This document shows positions 8,911 through 17,070 of a stretch of 64,000 nt of DNA, in pieces. The notes beneath the pieces were generated by a model. It ran no database searches, had not been told where the DNA came from, and worked only from the letters and a program-made list of their open reading frames with translations. The DNA lies in NCBI RefSeq assembly GCF_900128945.1, contig NZ_FQUD01000002.1:349280-413279 (forward strand). Reading direction: 5' to 3'. Source of the DNA: Chryseobacterium sp. OV279 (lineage in GTDB: Bacteria; Bacteroidota; Bacteroidia; Flavobacteriales; Weeksellaceae). Each line of letters begins with the position of its first letter. Position 1 is the first letter of the stretch. The position numbers and the translations under genes are program-made.

Positions 8911-9083
8911 TTTTTTAACGCAAAGAAATTGATTATCCTATTGATAAAGGGAAGCAAAGGTAGAATCAATTTCATTGATTCGATTAAGCAGACGTTATAT
9001 CTGGAAGCTTCATCAGCGACGAAGTCGAACTCTTTGCCTCCTTCAACTCAAAAGCATTTTTCATAGAACTTTGCGTAAAAAAA
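8911..9083. repeat. MITE-like element with 15-bp terminal inverted repeats
   Basis: The ends are TTTTTTAACGCAAAG (8911-8925) and CTTTGCGTAAAAAAA (9069-9083), inverted repeats matching at 14 of 15 positions and enclosing 143 bp. Inside is a perfect 8-bp hairpin, GAATCAAT-ttc-ATTGATTC (8963-8981). No convincing protein is encoded; a 63-codon frame crosses it but looks accidental. With the hairpin at 9149-9190 it makes up most of the 504-bp gap after the MFS gene. Confidence 0.7.
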
Positions 9084-9148
9084 CCATCTATCCCCCAAGT
9101 TTTGTATATGATCCGAATAATATAGTATTTAATGTCACTGACACATAC

Positions 9149-9191
9149 AAAAAGAGACTTTGCACATTCATTTGAGCAAAGTCTCTTTTTT
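9149..9191. terminator. Strong bidirectional hairpin terminator
   Basis: A perfect 15-bp stem, AAAAAGAGACTTTGC with GCAAAGTCTCTTTTT, has a 12-nt loop. T tracts follow on both strands. It probably ends the MFS transcript and any transcript coming from the minus side. Confidence 0.75.
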
Positions 9192-9306
9192 ATTATAATA
9201 TGGTCGAGATGAGAAGACGTCAATGGTGAATAAATATTTGTTTTAATGACGACGAACTAGCAACCGTCAACCAGCAACTTCCTTCTACAGGCGGATACTC
9301 TATCCC

Positions 9307-9338
9307 CTCAAACACTCATACTTTCATACTCTAATGCA
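9307..9338. repeat. Degenerate period-8 array (CTCAAACW)
   Basis: The octamers read CTCAAACA, CTCATACT, TTCATACT and CTAATGCA. This is the same pattern as the arrays at 22656, 30265 and 59177. It lies directly downstream of the stop codon of the minus-strand gene at 9344. Confidence 0.5.
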
Positions 9339-9343
9339 TAGCG

Positions 9344-9724
9344 TCACACTTCTACTTCGTTTCCGTTTTTACACCAATACAGTGCGTTGTATAAATTTTC
9401 TTTAGGAAAAGATTTAAATTCTCCCGGCATCAAGACACTGAAAATATCGGTAAAGTTTTGTACGGCCTCTTTGTCTGTCACAATAGCGGTACGGTTCCAT
9501 TTGGTAAGGTTTTTTAATCCTAAAAGAGCATCCTGAAGCCATGCTCCCATGGTAAACTTATCCAGATCCGTGTCCAGATATAAGAGATAGTTGAGCTCAC
9601 CAAACTGGTCTACTTTATCTTTTACATGAGGGATGACAAGGTTTTCAAAATCTTCTCTGGTTATTTCTCCGGTTGCATTGAATGCAGCAACATTTTCCGG
9701 AGCTTCTGGAATAATCGTTATCAT
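9344..9724 (-). CDS. SpoIIAA-like STAS-domain protein
   Basis: This 126-residue cytosolic protein matches the SpoIIAA-like/SEC14 family (YDL-type fold): an N-terminal strand (MITIIPEAPENVAAFNATGEIT), the LLYLDTDLDKFTMGAWLQD segment, then KWNRTAIVTD and the amphipathic end. The family has a STAS-like fold and is usually annotated without a known partner. It is a single gene. I chose the ATG at 9724 because the frame begins naturally there. The biochemical role is unknown. Confidence 0.75.
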   Translation of the reverse strand: MITIIPEAPENVAAFNATGEITREDFENLVIPHVKDKVDQFGELNYLLYLDTDLDKFTMGAWLQDALLGLKNLTKWNRTAIVTDKEAVQNFTDIFSVLMPGEFKSFPKENLYNALYWCKNGNEVEV

Positions 9725-9840
9725 ATAATTTATTTTTAATGTGGTTGGATTTTAAACTGGGTACAATAATTGCACCATAATTTGATAATAAATCGTTAAA
9801 ATACTTATAAAGATTAGTGTTTTTAATATAATATTCAATT

Positions 9841-11046
9841 ATGGATTTAAAATCGAACGAACCTTTCTGGCTGATAAAGAATGGACTTATAGAGTCTTAT
9901 CCTTCCCTGAAATCAAATGAAAACTGTGATGTTTTAATTATCGGTGGCGGTATTACCGGAAGCCTTATTGCCCATCAGATGATCAGTGACGGATACAAAA
10001 CAATCCTGATTGATAAACGTGAAATCTGTAATGGAAGCACTTCTGCCACGACATCCATGCTACAGTACGAAATAGACGTTCCTCTTTATGAACTGATTGA
10101 AAAGATAGGTGAAAAAGGAGCTGTAGCAAGTTATAAAGCCTGTTCCGAAGCAATAGATAATCTTGAAAAGCTTACGAAGCTGATCAAGTCTGATGCCGGT
10201 TTTAAACGAAAAAAATCGTTGTATTTTGCTTCAAAAAAGAAAGATGTAAAGTGGCTTCAGGAAGAATGTAAAGCCAGAAAAAAAGCAGGATTCAACGTAA
10301 AATGGCTTGAAGCAGAACAAATTGTAGAACAGTTTGGATTTGAAAACACCTATGGCGGTATTCTGTCGAAACAGGGAGCCAGCATTGATGCGTTTAAATT
10401 TGCCCATGAATTATTTGAGCATAATGTAAAAAAAGGATTAAAAATATTCGATAAAACCGAAATGAAGAAGGTAGAATATCAGAAAGGCTTTAATGTGATA
10501 ACCGTAGATAGCGGATTTCAGATCAAGGCTAAAAAGGTGATCTACTGTATCGGCTATGAAAGCAAAAATCTATTGAAGGAAAACTTTGTGGATTTGAAAA
10601 GTACTTTCGCCATCGTTTCAGAAATTGATGATGAGAAATTCAAAAATATCAGCAGTACATTGGTCTGGAATACCGATGATCCTTACATCTATATGCGAAC
10701 TACGGATGATGGAAGACTCCTGATCGGTGGAGGAGATGAAGATTTCTATGATGCCGAAAAACGGGATGCTCTTCTTGGTAAAAAAGAGAAAGAAATTCTC
10801 AAAAACCTCAAAAAAATAAAACCAGATTATCATTTCTATACCGATTTTGTCTGGGCCGGAACTTTCGGGGAAACCAAAGACGGACTGCCTTATATCGGAG
10901 AGCATAAAAAATTTAAAAACTCATACTTTGTCCTGGGTTTCGGAGGAAACGGAATCACTTTTTCCGTGACGGGAATGGACATGGCTTCTCAGTTTATGAA
11001 AAACAAAAAGCATTTGTTGTCTGACTATTTTCAATTCGGGAGATAA
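9841..11046 (+). CDS. FAD-dependent oxidoreductase (DAO/GlpD-like family)
   Basis: This 401-residue enzyme has the dinucleotide-binding motif VLIIGGGITGSLIAHQMI at residues ~37-54 and an acidic ribose-binding residue at ILIDKRE. The FAD-contact block near the C-terminus reads FVLGFGGNGITFS. The fold is that of D-amino-acid oxidase/YhfW-like proteins. Some relatives carry a C-terminal Rieske domain, but this one stops at the DAO domain. It probably oxidises an amine or amino acid in the cytoplasm; the substrate is unknown. It is monocistronic and followed at once by palindromic repeats. Confidence 0.88.
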   Translation: MDLKSNEPFWLIKNGLIESYPSLKSNENCDVLIIGGGITGSLIAHQMISDGYKTILIDKREICNGSTSATTSMLQYEIDVPLYELIEKIGEKGAVASYKACSEAIDNLEKLTKLIKSDAGFKRKKSLYFASKKKDVKWLQEECKARKKAGFNVKWLEAEQIVEQFGFENTYGGILSKQGASIDAFKFAHELFEHNVKKGLKIFDKTEMKKVEYQKGFNVITVDSGFQIKAKKVIYCIGYESKNLLKENFVDLKSTFAIVSEIDDEKFKNISSTLVWNTDDPYIYMRTTDDGRLLIGGGDEDFYDAEKRDALLGKKEKEILKNLKKIKPDYHFYTDFVWAGTFGETKDGLPYIGEHKKFKNSYFVLGFGGNGITFSVTGMDMASQFMKNKKHLLSDYFQFGR

Positions 11047-11050
11047 AAAA

Positions 11051-11079
11051 CTGGTGACCTCGGAAACCTCGGCCACCAG
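11051..11079. repeat. GGTGGCT-type palindrome, diverged copy
   Basis: This 29-bp palindrome starts CTGGTGACCTCGG and ends CTCGGCCACCAG. It sits 4 bp after the oxidoreductase stop and could act as its terminator. It is a diverged member of the family at 11125-11264 and 22450-22591. Confidence 0.7.
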
Positions 11080-11124
11080 AGGTATGAAAAATAAAATTGA
11101 GATTAAGGCTAGGATCGATAGGAA

Positions 11125-11264
11125 CTGGTGGCTTCGAGTTCCTCAGCCACCAGGAGTAGATAAAGATTTGAAGCAAGATTAAAGATAAGATCTAGACTTT
11201 GATTAAGATTTACATGAATTTCTAAATATGACAAACTGGTGGCTGAGGCACTCGAAGCCACCAG
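11125..11264. repeat. Paired GGTGGCT palindromes (BIME-like element), copy 1
   Basis: Two 29-bp palindromes in opposite orientation (11125-11153 and 11236-11264), each beginning CTGGTGGCT and ending AGCCACCAG, flank 82 bp. The same composite occurs at 22450-22591 in reverse orientation. The segment AATTTCTAAATATGACAAA next to the second palindrome (11217-11235) is also shared, so the whole ~140-bp unit is the repeat, not just the hairpins. It lies between two convergent genes. Confidence 0.85.
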
Positions 11265-11272
11265 ATTAAAAA

Positions 11273-12469
11273 CTATTTCGAAGTATATCCACTCGTTTTT
11301 GCCTGCTCCAGAATAGATCTTTCAATCGCTTTTCCAAGGTCATCGGAATCTGCATTGCCCCGTTTTTTCATTTCGGCATCAATGTATTCCTGACGTTTTC
11401 TGGACAGCTCTTCAATCTCCGTCTGAATTTTTCCACGCTCTGCAGATTTTACAGCAACGGCTTTTTTAATTTCTTCCTTGCTTTTACCTTTTAGTTCGGC
11501 CGGAAGGGCATCGTCTTTTACTGTGGCGATAAAGCCTGCATCTTTTTCTGCCTTGTCTACAAGGTCCCAGTGATCATTTTTATAGGCATTCTTCTTAGAC
11601 TTGGCAACGGTTCTTTCAACATAATTGGAAACCGACTGTACCTCAGCATTCCTGTCCTGTGCAGCCTGTTTTAGTTTATATTCAGAGCCGTGATTTCCGT
11701 AGAAAATGTAAGTGTCATTCAGTCTGGTGTTGCATTCTGAAATTCTTACATCATAAGGCGTTTCAATATAAATTACTTTTCTGTCGCTGTCGATATTGAA
11801 ATATTTTCCTCCGCCTACAACCGCTCCGTTCTGCCAGAAGGTTTGGGTGCCTTCCTCTCGGCTTCCGCAGAAAATGGTATTCGTGTATATATTTTTGCTT
11901 TTTGCTTTGGAGATCACGTCTTTATAATTCACTTTTCCTTGATCGAATGGTTCATTACCAGCAATATAGATCAGTTTCATGCTTTTTTCGTTGCCATCCC
12001 AGTTCAGGTTCATCGAGGCGTCACGGATCACCGCACCGCAGTATTCATTACCACCGTTGGTTCTCAGAGCAAATAATTTCTCGGAAACCAGATCGAGATC
12101 CTGGGTAAGCGGAGTAACCTGGCGGATGTAATTTTCATCACGAATACCATCATTTCCGTATTCATACAGGGCAATTTCTACCTGAGGAGCTTTTCCGTTG
12201 TACTTCAGTGTAGTCAATGTGTTCACAATATTCCAAAGCCTGGATTTAGCCTGATCAATGAGTCCGTCCATACTGTTGGACGTGTCCAGAAGAAGGGCAA
12301 CCTGGATTTTATTATCCTTTGATGGCGTTGGAATCTCAGGTACGGAAGCATTCTGTACCACTGCGGCTCTGTCTGCTGTCATGCTGTTTGAACAGCGGAT
12401 GTCTGAAAAACTGCCGGAGCTTAAAAAAGCGGTAACGGCTGTCATTGTTAAGATTTTTAAAGTTGTCAT
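11273..12469 (-). CDS. Secreted von Willebrand factor A-domain protein
   Basis: This 398-residue protein has an N-terminal export signal. Its vWA domain covers residues ~55-240, with the metal-ion-dependent adhesion site motif DTSNS (VALLLDTSNSMDG, residues ~59-71). The C-terminal third is highly charged and probably coiled coil (EEIKKAVAVKSAERGKIQTEIEELSRKR as landmark region). It probably binds a protein partner in the periplasm. The muiA-like gene lies 18 bp upstream on the same strand, so both should come from the promoter controlled by the repeats at 14149-14177. Confidence 0.85.
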   Translation of the reverse strand: MTTLKILTMTAVTAFLSSGSFSDIRCSNSMTADRAAVVQNASVPEIPTPSKDNKIQVALLLDTSNSMDGLIDQAKSRLWNIVNTLTTLKYNGKAPQVEIALYEYGNDGIRDENYIRQVTPLTQDLDLVSEKLFALRTNGGNEYCGAVIRDASMNLNWDGNEKSMKLIYIAGNEPFDQGKVNYKDVISKAKSKNIYTNTIFCGSREEGTQTFWQNGAVVGGGKYFNIDSDRKVIYIETPYDVRISECNTRLNDTYIFYGNHGSEYKLKQAAQDRNAEVQSVSNYVERTVAKSKKNAYKNDHWDLVDKAEKDAGFIATVKDDALPAELKGKSKEEIKKAVAVKSAERGKIQTEIEELSRKRQEYIDAEMKKRGNADSDDLGKAIERSILEQAKTSGYTSK

Positions 12470-12487
12470 ACTGTTATTTTTTATTGG

Positions 12488-14089
12488 TTATCTGCTGTAA
12501 TACTGAATCTGCATTTCTTTCGGATACTTCACTTCATAAGAGAAATTGATTTTGTCCGAACTACCACTGCCGATGTTTCTGTTCCAAAGAATACTTCCTG
12601 TTTTTTCATCAAAACTTCCGTTTCCAATTTCCAAGGCTTTAACCTGAATTTTAGAATTTTCGCTGATCGGAAGCTGGTCAAGGATTTCCAGTTCAATGCT
12701 TTCTTTGGTGTTGTTTCTGATGCTGATCTGGAAGGATTCTGTTTCCCACTTATTGCTGTTGAAGTTTTTCTGAGACGTTTTGTCCTCCAGTTTGATTCTT
12801 TTTACGGTAATTCTTTCATCCACACCCAGAGAAATAGGGAATTCATCTTTTACATAATTGCTTGCAATGCTGGTTTTCCCGATATAATTATCTTCAAAAT
12901 AGATATTGGCTTCTCCGGAGATCAGATTAAGATTCTGCCAGTTTTTAATAAATGCCATCAGAAATACCTGGTTGTTCAGTTTCGGAACGGTGTGGTATTT
13001 ATAGGTAGCATCGATTTGTTTTTTATCGAGGATGACATACTGTTCTTTTTCCTGACTTAAGATCGTTTGGTTATAATTAAGTTCATAGATGACGTTCATC
13101 TGGCTGTCTGAAACAGTGGCTACAGGGATTTGACTTTGTTTAACCTCTACTTCAGCTCTCATCTGATAAGAATTCACTTCTTTTGCAGCAGCTTTCAGTC
13201 TGTAATTGGCGGTTTCATCCTGTGCATTGTGTGGCGTATATTCAGCAACATATAATGGAGAAAGAATAGGTCTGTCCTGATTGTAAGATGGTCTATAGGT
13301 GGAAACAAATAATTTTACATTTTTCCAGTCCTGACCTGTTTTCTGGTAGATTTTTCCTTTATAAACCATTTCAAGCGGCTTCTTCACCGATTCTGCGCGA
13401 AGATCATAAGATGGAACCCAGCCTGCGTCAGAAACGATATAGCTTACGCCTAAGTTCAGATTGGTTTCATGGTCTGCAAGGATTTCCAGAAGAAGTTCTT
13501 TTCTGTTGGTGTTTTTGTTCGTCTGTTCTTCTGCGAACTGATTGCTGATCTTAGCAATACCTTCGTCCAAAACCGTTTTCTGCTCATTCAAAACAAAAAC
13601 CTGATTGTCGATTTCCAGCATTCTTTTTCTGTAGAATTCAGTCAGTTTGATCAGTTGCTCCTGCGGAGTAGATTTATCGTTGGTAGAGATCTTTAGATTG
13701 TCATTGATGATATTCTGCTCACCCGTGAGGTTCTTGATCTGAATATTAAGTAAATTGACCTGTCTCTGCAATTTTTTTCTTTCATCATCCAGTTTCTTTT
13801 CTCCTGCAGAGAAATCTTCATCTTTCAGAAAGTTACTCTGTGGCGTGATGGAAAGAAGTGTTGTATTTTTTTCAAGATTGATCCTGTAGGTATTTTCGTC
13901 CAGATTGTTGGGAAGGTTGATGATTCTTACCATATTCCTTCCTTTCTGCAGGGTAACGGAGGTACTTCCGAAAACTTTGGCACCCTGAAGGAATACAGTG
14001 GCCTGTTTCACTTCAATTTCCTTCTTGATTTCCTGTCCTTTTAAAAATGAAACAGAAAATGCGATGAGTAGTAATAAATAGCGTTTCAT
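12488..14089 (-). CDS. MuiA-family protein (DUF4139/DUF4140)
   Basis: This 533-residue exported protein has a signal peptide (MKRYLLLLIAFSVSFLKGQ). The N-terminal DUF4140 region (EVKQATVFLQGAKVFGS..LQKG) leads into a coiled coil (~95-195). A C-terminal DUF4139 beta-rich domain contains VSYIVSDAGWVPSYDLRAES. Family members are called mucoidy inhibitor A after a Rhizobium phenotype; the biochemical role is unknown, but they are envelope proteins. It is first in a two-gene operon with the vWA gene and has a 21-bp-spaced ACTTGGTG pair 60 bp upstream of its ATG. Confidence 0.85.
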   Translation of the reverse strand: MKRYLLLLIAFSVSFLKGQEIKKEIEVKQATVFLQGAKVFGSTSVTLQKGRNMVRIINLPNNLDENTYRINLEKNTTLLSITPQSNFLKDEDFSAGEKKLDDERKKLQRQVNLLNIQIKNLTGEQNIINDNLKISTNDKSTPQEQLIKLTEFYRKRMLEIDNQVFVLNEQKTVLDEGIAKISNQFAEEQTNKNTNRKELLLEILADHETNLNLGVSYIVSDAGWVPSYDLRAESVKKPLEMVYKGKIYQKTGQDWKNVKLFVSTYRPSYNQDRPILSPLYVAEYTPHNAQDETANYRLKAAAKEVNSYQMRAEVEVKQSQIPVATVSDSQMNVIYELNYNQTILSQEKEQYVILDKKQIDATYKYHTVPKLNNQVFLMAFIKNWQNLNLISGEANIYFEDNYIGKTSIASNYVKDEFPISLGVDERITVKRIKLEDKTSQKNFNSNKWETESFQISIRNNTKESIELEILDQLPISENSKIQVKALEIGNGSFDEKTGSILWNRNIGSGSSDKINFSYEVKYPKEMQIQYYSR

Positions 14090-14113
14090 AGTGTATTATT
14101 TTAATTCCTGTAG

Positions 14114-14177
14114 TAAAATTATCCCTATTTAAAGCTGAAAATGGGAAGACTTGGTGAAACCTGACTTTCACTTGGTG
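14114..14177 (-). promoter_or_regulatory. LytTR-type direct-repeat operator and promoter of muiA-vWA
   Basis: ACTTGGTG occurs at 14149-14156 and again at 14170-14177, exactly 21 bp (two helical turns) apart. It lies within the longer shared string AGACTTGGTGAAA..TTTCACTTGGTGA. The inner repeat begins 60 bp from the ATG. A -7-like element (plus strand TAAAATTA, 14114-14121) lies 25 bp from the ATG. The same spacing recurs at 14943-15006. Direct repeats at 21-bp spacing are the known layout for LytTR-domain activators; the identity of the binder is inference. Confidence 0.65.
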
Positions 14178-14206
14178 AGCTTAAACGTCAGCCTTAAAAA
14201 AGAAAA

Positions 14207-14230
14207 ACAGCCCTTTCGGACTGTCTTTTT
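14207..14230 (-). terminator. Terminator of the SIMPL gene
   Basis: In minus-strand sense, ACAGTCC-GAAA-GGGCTGT (one G-T pair, GNRA loop) is followed by TTTTTCTTTTTT. It lies 20 bp after the stop codon of the gene at 14244. Confidence 0.8.
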
Positions 14231-14243
14231 AAATCTGTTAATT

Positions 14244-14918
14244 CTAAAGGATTTCGTATCTTGTTTTGATGCTGTATTTCAGCTTGATGTTTTCGATATT
14301 GTCAAAAGAAAAATCTATTGTAGCGTCTGCTGCTTCCATCTGCATATTTCTCACGCTGCTTTTGTAGGCTACAGGAAGAACCATATCGCTGGTGTAATCT
14401 TCAATTTCGATGATCTCAAGTGGAGCTCCTGTTTTTTTACCCATACTTTCCAACAGGTAATCTGCCTTTTCCTTGGCTGCCTTTAAAGCATTGATCTTAA
14501 CCGTTTTTCTGAAGTCTGCTATCTTAGTACTCTTCACTTCGGCAACATTCAGGTTGCTTACCCATTTCTGGTTCAGGTCTTCAAATATTTTGCTGATGTT
14601 CGCTTTCGTATTCACTTTGAACTGGTAGCTTTTCGTGAACTTTCCGTTTTTAGCATATATATTCTGGTACATGGATTTGAATTTGATGTCTTCATTCTTT
14701 ACACCTCCATTCTTCAGTGTTTCAAACAGTTTCTTTTCATTATCTGCCAGATCGTTTTTGTTATCTGCCTTAATGCCTACGCTAAAGATGATTTCATCCG
14801 GTTCCACTTCCAGTTCTGCAACCCCTGTAACTTCAATTGCATTTTTCTTTACTTCCTGTGCATTCACAAAACTTCCCAGGGTAAAGATTCCGATCAATAA
14901 AAAATGTCTCAATTTCAT
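14244..14918 (-). CDS. SIMPL-domain periplasmic protein (DUF541)
   Basis: This 224-residue protein has a signal peptide (MKLRHFLLIGIFTLGSFVNAQ) followed by one SIMPL/DUF541 domain. It begins IEVTGVAELEVEPDEIIFSVGI, the family hallmark, and continues with a helix and beta meander (ALKAAKEKADYLLESMGKKTG). Relatives such as E. coli YggE and BP26 form periplasmic ring-like oligomers linked to oxidative or membrane stress, but no catalytic function is established. It has its own operator (14978-15006) of the same design as the one before muiA, suggesting co-regulation. Confidence 0.88.
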   Translation of the reverse strand: MKLRHFLLIGIFTLGSFVNAQEVKKNAIEVTGVAELEVEPDEIIFSVGIKADNKNDLADNEKKLFETLKNGGVKNEDIKFKSMYQNIYAKNGKFTKSYQFKVNTKANISKIFEDLNQKWVSNLNVAEVKSTKIADFRKTVKINALKAAKEKADYLLESMGKKTGAPLEIIEIEDYTSDMVLPVAYKSSVRNMQMEAADATIDFSFDNIENIKLKYSIKTRYEIL

Positions 14919-14942
14919 AATTTCTTGTTTTAAATTCTGATG

Positions 14943-15006
14943 TAAAATTACTTCGATCCGAAACCCGAAATAAAGAGACTTGGTGAAATGAGGTTTTCAC
15001 TTGGTG
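14943..15006 (-). promoter_or_regulatory. LytTR-type direct-repeat operator and promoter of the SIMPL gene
   Basis: ACTTGGTG occurs at 14978-14985 and 14999-15006, 21 bp apart. The inner repeat begins 60 bp from the ATG and a TAAAATTA -7-like element (14943-14950) lies 25 bp from it, numbers identical to the muiA promoter. The segment TTTTAA-n-T-n-CTG-nn-GTAAAATTA is also shared between the two promoters. Confidence 0.65.
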
Positions 15007-15017
15007 GATGCCCATAA

Positions 15018-15047
15018 AAAAGGCGATCCCTGTGAGAATCGCCTTTT
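15018..15047 (-). terminator. Hairpin terminator (GGCGAT/ATCGCC)
   Basis: AAAAGGCGAT (15018-15027) pairs perfectly with ATCGCCTTTT (15038-15047), with T tracts on both strands. On the minus strand it closes the amidohydrolase transcript before the SIMPL promoter begins. Confidence 0.7.
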
Positions 15048-15070
15048 CAAGCTTTTTAAAATTTGATTTT

Positions 15071-15196
15071 AAACCATTAAGATCAATGAAGGATAGAAGA
15101 TAGTTAGGAAAAAATCATTTGATTTTTTATGCTCTACGTCTTAAAGCATAGCTAAAACTTAATATTCTTAAAAGCTTAACAAGAATCTTAATGGTT
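15071..15196. repeat. MITE-like element with AACCATTAAGAT ends
   Basis: Perfect 12-bp terminal inverted repeats, AACCATTAAGAT (15072-15083) and ATCTTAATGGTT (15185-15196), enclose about 100 bp of AT-rich non-coding DNA between the amidohydrolase stop and its terminator hairpin. The element ends differ from those at 8911-9083, so this is a second family. Confidence 0.7.
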
Positions 15197-15208
15197 CAAA
15201 AAAAAGGT

Positions 15209-16963
15209 TTAATAAATAAAATAAACCTTTGAAATTTTATCGTTTTTGATCTCATAAATAGCGGTAGCCTCTGTCTTTACGCCAGGTCTCAGCCCTGAAA
15301 CACTTTCTTTATCAATAACAGAATTAAGATTGACAATCCTCTGTTTGATCTCACAGTGCAGGTCCGGATATTTTTCAAACATAGCGGAATAGGTTTTTCT
15401 CATAGCTTCTTTTCCTTTACTGATTAACTTTCCGGGGAACTGATAAAGCTCCACATCGTCTGCATAAGGTTCGAGAAAAGCATCAATATTTCTTGCGTTA
15501 TAAGCATTGAGCTGCTGCTGAGCCAGGGATTCCGGTGTTACTTTTACAATTTTTGCGAGATCTACAGGCAATCCGTTTTTCATGACCACATCGATTTTTG
15601 TAAGGTTATCCAGATTATCAATGGGATTGGCATTCAGTAAAACAAAATCGGCGGTTTTGCCTGCTTCTATGCTGCCGTATTCATTGTCTTTATTCAGGAT
15701 CTTCGCAGGAATAATTGTAGCTGACTGAAGGATCTGCCATTCGTTCATACCGCTTTCTTTCATCGCTTTAAGTTCTGCGAGAAAGGATGACGCATGCTGA
15801 GTTCCTATATTTCCGGCATCGGTACCGGCAGCAAGCATTACGCCTCCATCAGCCAGTTTTTTGAGATTGACTTTTCGGATGGAGTCTGTTTTTGAAATGT
15901 AGGCTTTTACTTTAGGGTCACTGAAACGGACTTTACGTTTATTGAGCATCGCAGAATCTGAGGTTTGCGTAAGATGCTTCAGGTCGTACATAGAGCCGAT
16001 GCTTTCAGGATTGGCGTTTTCCAGTTCATAGGTATTGTAAACTTTCTTTTGTCCGTAGGTATCATAATAATTATCCATAACCGTAAGGGTAGGACTTACA
16101 ATGACTTTTTTTGATTTTAAAAGCTTTACAAAATCATCAGAAACAATTTCATCTTCTATATTATGAACCAGGAAATCGGCACCGTTGAGTACTGCTGTTT
16201 CTGCGGTTAAGCGTTCTGTAGCGTGAATAGCTACTTTTAAATTATTCCTGTGTGCCTCATCAATCACCGCTTTTATAGTCGGTTCCAGCTTCTTTGTCTG
16301 TTCTTTCTTTTGACCGGGATCTCCCGTGATGATATACCATATTTTGATAAAGTCTGGTTTGTAAGGAATCTGTTCCTGTACCAGTTTTTTAGCATCATCA
16401 ATGGATGTTAGCAGCCTGAAAGGTTCATTTTTACTGAGGTTTTTAAATACTTCAGGTTCATAGGTCGTAATCAGCGGTCCGGACATATAGACTGAAGGAA
16501 GACGGTCATTGACTTTCAGGGAATCCCGAAGTTTCAGCAAATTATAAGTCGCTCCAGGATCAATAACCGAAGTGATCCCCATTTTAAGATATCGCTGCAT
16601 AAGATCTTCCATATGACTGTGGCTCCAGCTGATCTCCTTTTCGTAGGGAACGTGTTTCCTGAGATCAAGGGCATCAGGTCTCGTATACAAACCTCCGCTT
16701 TGGAAAAAATGAACGTGTGAGTCTGTCATTCCGGGGATCAGAAATTTTCCTTCACCATTAATGACATGGGAATTCTGAGGGATTTTGATCTGCTTGCTGG
16801 GTTTTACGGCGGTAATGGTTTTTCCTGTCATGATAACAGTCTGGCCCGGAATCATCTTTTTATGGACCACATCGGCAACCGTTACATTCTGAATATAGAT
16901 CTGTGCATGGAAACTGCCTGCACAAAATAAAGCGACAAGTATAATCCGGAGTTTTTTATTCAT
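15209..16963 (-). CDS. Secreted amidohydrolase with C-terminal NTF2-like domain
   Basis: This 584-residue protein has a signal peptide (MNKKLRIILVALFCAGSFHAQ). Residues ~30-465 form an imidazolonepropionase-like metal-dependent amidohydrolase: the metal-binding HxH is in DSHVHFF, a later His is in VAIHATER, another in LVHNIEDE, and the catalytic Asp is in AAGTDAG. Residues ~470-584 form a SnoaL/DUF4440-like NTF2 fold (NAYNARNIDAFLEPYADDVEL). It probably hydrolyses a cyclic amide or dipeptide in the periplasm; the substrate is unknown. The fused NTF2 domain may be a second enzyme or a binding module. Confidence 0.85.
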   Translation of the reverse strand: MNKKLRIILVALFCAGSFHAQIYIQNVTVADVVHKKMIPGQTVIMTGKTITAVKPSKQIKIPQNSHVINGEGKFLIPGMTDSHVHFFQSGGLYTRPDALDLRKHVPYEKEISWSHSHMEDLMQRYLKMGITSVIDPGATYNLLKLRDSLKVNDRLPSVYMSGPLITTYEPEVFKNLSKNEPFRLLTSIDDAKKLVQEQIPYKPDFIKIWYIITGDPGQKKEQTKKLEPTIKAVIDEAHRNNLKVAIHATERLTAETAVLNGADFLVHNIEDEIVSDDFVKLLKSKKVIVSPTLTVMDNYYDTYGQKKVYNTYELENANPESIGSMYDLKHLTQTSDSAMLNKRKVRFSDPKVKAYISKTDSIRKVNLKKLADGGVMLAAGTDAGNIGTQHASSFLAELKAMKESGMNEWQILQSATIIPAKILNKDNEYGSIEAGKTADFVLLNANPIDNLDNLTKIDVVMKNGLPVDLAKIVKVTPESLAQQQLNAYNARNIDAFLEPYADDVELYQFPGKLISKGKEAMRKTYSAMFEKYPDLHCEIKQRIVNLNSVIDKESVSGLRPGVKTEATAIYEIKNDKISKVYFIY

Positions 16964-16986
16964 AATTATGGTATCAAATCGTCCTA

Positions 16987-16994
16987 CAAATATA
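16987..16994 (-). promoter_or_regulatory. Candidate -7 element of the amidohydrolase gene
   Basis: The plus strand reads CAAATATA, giving TATATTTG on the minus strand, an exact TAnnTTTG match 24 bp before the ATG. A second, weaker candidate (plus CAAAAATC, 17037-17044) lies 27 bp from the operator at 17071, nearly the geometry seen at muiA and SIMPL. Confidence 0.4.
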
Positions 16995-17070
16995 AAGAAA
17001 GACTCACGCTTCTGTGGAATAATTTTATGAACCGTTCAAAAATCAAAGGATTAATTTTTGGAAGGAGCAG

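Noticed and set aside
8875..9066. 63-codon frame near the MFS gene
   Set aside because: It crosses the terminal-inverted-repeat element and has no protein-like pattern.
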